Assembly (NCBI GenBank): GCA_035772735.1
Contig: JASDFA010000007.1
Span: 84,467,501 to 84,531,500, forward strand
Length of the DNA stretch: 64,000 nucleotides
Reading direction: 5' to 3'
Source of the DNA: Datura wrightii
Taxonomy: Eukaryota; Streptophyta; Magnoliopsida; Solanales; Solanaceae
This document shows, one piece after another, positions 61,661 to 64,000 of the stretch. Below the pieces are notes generated by a model that was given only the letters and a program-made list of their open reading frames with translations, did no database searches and was not told the origin of the DNA. Position 1 is the stretch's first letter. The number at the start of each line of letters is the position of its first letter. A program made the translations under genes and the position numbers.

Positions 61661-62160
61661 TGTCACAACCCAAAATCTAAAGTTATGATGACACCTACAC
61701 TATCTCATCGATAGGTAAGCCAAACCTCCACCTGAAAGAAATGTCAAACAATCTTGCAACAATAATAAGATAAGAAAAAATAAGTAAATATAGTGGAACA
61801 AAAGTCTCAACCTCAACTTTCATTTATAGGAAAAAGGCGCGGAAAGTAACAAAATATACCCAGAACCTACTGTCACCAATACATGAGAATCTAAAGATTC
61901 AATATAATTGTTTTCACCTACAAAATTGTCTGAAATAAAAGAAAAATAAAAAAGTGAAGATAGAAGAATCCCAACGTCACTTCGAACGTCATGTAGCTCA
62001 TTAAAGATTCCGAAATATGTAGTCTCAGACAAAAAATTAGCAACACCTGCTAGTGCTAAGCTTTGCATCAAAAAATGTTGGAAGTGTAGAGTGAATACGA
62101 TAATACGTGTACTCGATAGGTATCATGCCCCAAATTGATCCTGGCACAACAGGCATCCGA
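61661..62160 (-). mobile_element. LTR fragment starting TGTCACAACCC
   Basis: Plus sequence begins TGTCACAACCCAAAATC, the look of a gypsy LTR end in minus orientation. It continues with 'aggtaagccaaacctc' and, near 62115, 'tcgataggtatcatgcccc', motifs I recall from nightshade LTRs. It ends without a clear LTR start, so it is a fragment. The minus frame 61820-62071 has no domain. Confidence 0.45.
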
Positions 62161-64000
62161 TGCTATGGAATCACATCGCAAGCACCTTATAAACATATGA
62201 TCATTACAATTGCCTCATTTATTTAACTAATGAACTTATTCGCACTTCGCGTGATTGTAAAATAAATTTATAAAATTTTAAAAAATATTTTTTTTATAAT
62301 TTAAATCAACGGAAGATTTAATTTTCATATACAAGTATACAAATTTTGATTTTATAAATTAGATAACTAATATAAATATTTTTTAATTTGCTTCTACATT
62401 CTTTATGTCATTTAACGTTGATCTTATCTTTCTTTACATAAGATCAGATAACTACTATTTAATTTTACTGAAAGTTATGTGTTCTTTAAATCGGAAATGG
62501 ATAAAAATATTAATTTATTACCTTTTCTTATTCTAATTATTTTTAATATACAAAAAGATTGTAGTCTTCAAACTCGAGTAGATTTAATTTCAAGTTTATT
62601 ATTTTCTTTTCATCATTGAGAAATTTTAGGCATGATCAAATAATTTTGTTATACTTAAAAAAATCTTATAAAATGTACATGTGAATTACATTTCAATCAT
62701 TTTCTTAGTATTTTTGATATCACAGAAAAAAAAATATGTTCCAAGAAATTTAATTTTTTTCAATTAAGTTAATCGATCCTTGATTTTGTTTTGTATTTAA
62801 GTTTAATAAACTTTAAAGTAAAGAAAGAAGGAAATTCAAATTAAAATAATTAATGACATTAATAGCTTAATTATTATAATTTCATGAATGACCTCTTTTA
62901 ATGAGCTCTTATAGATTCAATCTTAATGAGCTCTTATAATTTCATTAGCCAAATTATTAAGACAGTTACATTTTTATGATAGAATAACTTTTTTCTTGTT
63001 GAGTAATAGCAATTTAAGACTACATAATTATTTCCTTCATTAATAAAGAATAAAGAACTTATGAGACTTTTAAGTAATTCTCACAAAGAATGTGAAATAT
63101 TAAGTATTAATATATCATCCTTACAATAATATAAATTTAAAAATTTGGTGTATATATAAAACAATAGAAATAAATTCATGTTTCTTTTTTCAAGTGAATG
63201 GAACCATGGAAGGGAATGAGGAGCTAGAGGTCATGTCTTTTTTTGGTTAAAGCACAGTGAAAAAAAACTAAAAAAAAATAAAAAGAAAAAACTATTGTTT
63301 AATTTAGTAATAGATAAAAAGTCCATATTAAATATGCTCAAGTAATTCAAAAGTTGTTTGACGGCAATAAAATAAAAATTTACTTCAAATTGTTACCGCC
63401 CCTCACTTTAGAACAAGTTGTTAGATGGTAAGCTTAATATATATATGACTCATAACTTTCTTTTTACAAGATCCCAAGATAGTTGACATCTTGACCATTG
63501 GATGAGTCTTCTCTTCATCTATGTGCTTGTCCCTTTTTTTTTTGTTTTCATATGAATAGTAAATTAAAATAAATAAAAGTGAAAAACATATCATATTTGA
63601 AGTTAAATGAGCAGAGAATAAATCAATTATCAAAATTTTGGAAGATGGCCAATTCATCGAGGATTGTCTAATGTCTTATCAAGTCTTCTTGCTCTGTTTG
63701 TCACTTTCACATGAAAAATGATAAAGATTTGAAGAGAAAAATAACTTTAGATGTCATAAATTTAGACAATCACATGATATTTTAAAAGAAATGATTATCA
63801 CTGCCTAATAAAAATGTTATTTCTTTTAATCAATAAGAAATTTTAACTTACTCATATTTTTAGGAAAAAGTAGAAAATATAAGTAGTTAAATATGAAGCA
63901 ACATACGAGAAAATAATTATTCATCTAAAATAGAAATTTCAATATAAGTCTAAATATAGTACTGAAAATAGTAACAAACACACATATAAGCATGAACTCC
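62161..64000. other. AT-rich spacer, no gene seen
   Basis: Very AT-rich sequence with poly-A and poly-T runs and no convincing ORF, RNA gene or TE end. The minus frame 63421-63657 is low-complexity. Sequence continues past the window. Confidence 0.5.

Overview
This is a plant nuclear window, most likely from the nightshade family (Solanaceae). The one host gene is a multi-exon phytochrome A whose predicted protein looks like nightshade phyA as I remember it. The long Ty3/gypsy LTRs, the repeat structures and the GGCATAA-type minisatellite also fit that family. Genus and species cannot be settled by reading alone. No bacterial, organellar, rRNA, tRNA or CRISPR features were found.

Layout. From 1 to about 49.0 kb the window is almost wholly nested, broken LTR retrotransposons. 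I sort them into four groups. Family A has Tekay/Del-like chromovirus copies with LTRs of about 2.5-3.1 kb running from TGTTATACCCC to GTGTGACA. Family B has related chromovirus copies with LTRs running from TGTAA(T/C)A to GTCATGACA. Tat-like elements have a PPT of AAGTTxGGGG type and LTRs of about 1.4 kb. Two smaller pieces are a degenerate 'putative plant transposon protein' element (about 10.0-13.2 kb) and a Ty1/copia gag scrap (48.6-49.0 kb). The longest TE reading frame is a minus-strand gag-protease-RT-RNase H at 34.8-38.1 kb. It is cut off before integrase and has two early stops. The matching half (RNase H, integrase, chromodomain, 3' LTR) lies on the plus strand at 40.8-45.8 kb.

From about 49.0 to 57.5 kb lies PHYA: an upstream region with a G-box and a C-rich run, a probable 5' leader intron, and four coding exons (52008-54063, 54246-55062, 55702-55992, 56946-57153). 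These give an apparently intact 1123-residue red/far-red photoreceptor. Introns 2 and 3 are long, and intron 2 holds a duplicated repeat. From 57.5 to 64 kb is AT-rich DNA with a direct duplication, a hAT-like MITE with a perfect 8-bp target duplication inside a GGCATAA minisatellite, that minisatellite inside a larger inverted-repeat element, and an LTR fragment.

The gene neighbourhood is not an operon or pathway. The clearest broad signals are decay and structure. Many TE stop codons are C-to-T changes at CG or CHG sites, as expected after long cytosine methylation. Inverted LTR pairs make kilobase palindromes. LTR promoters carry hairpins whose sequence differs between copies while the pairing is kept. 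I see no convincing unknown protein system here.
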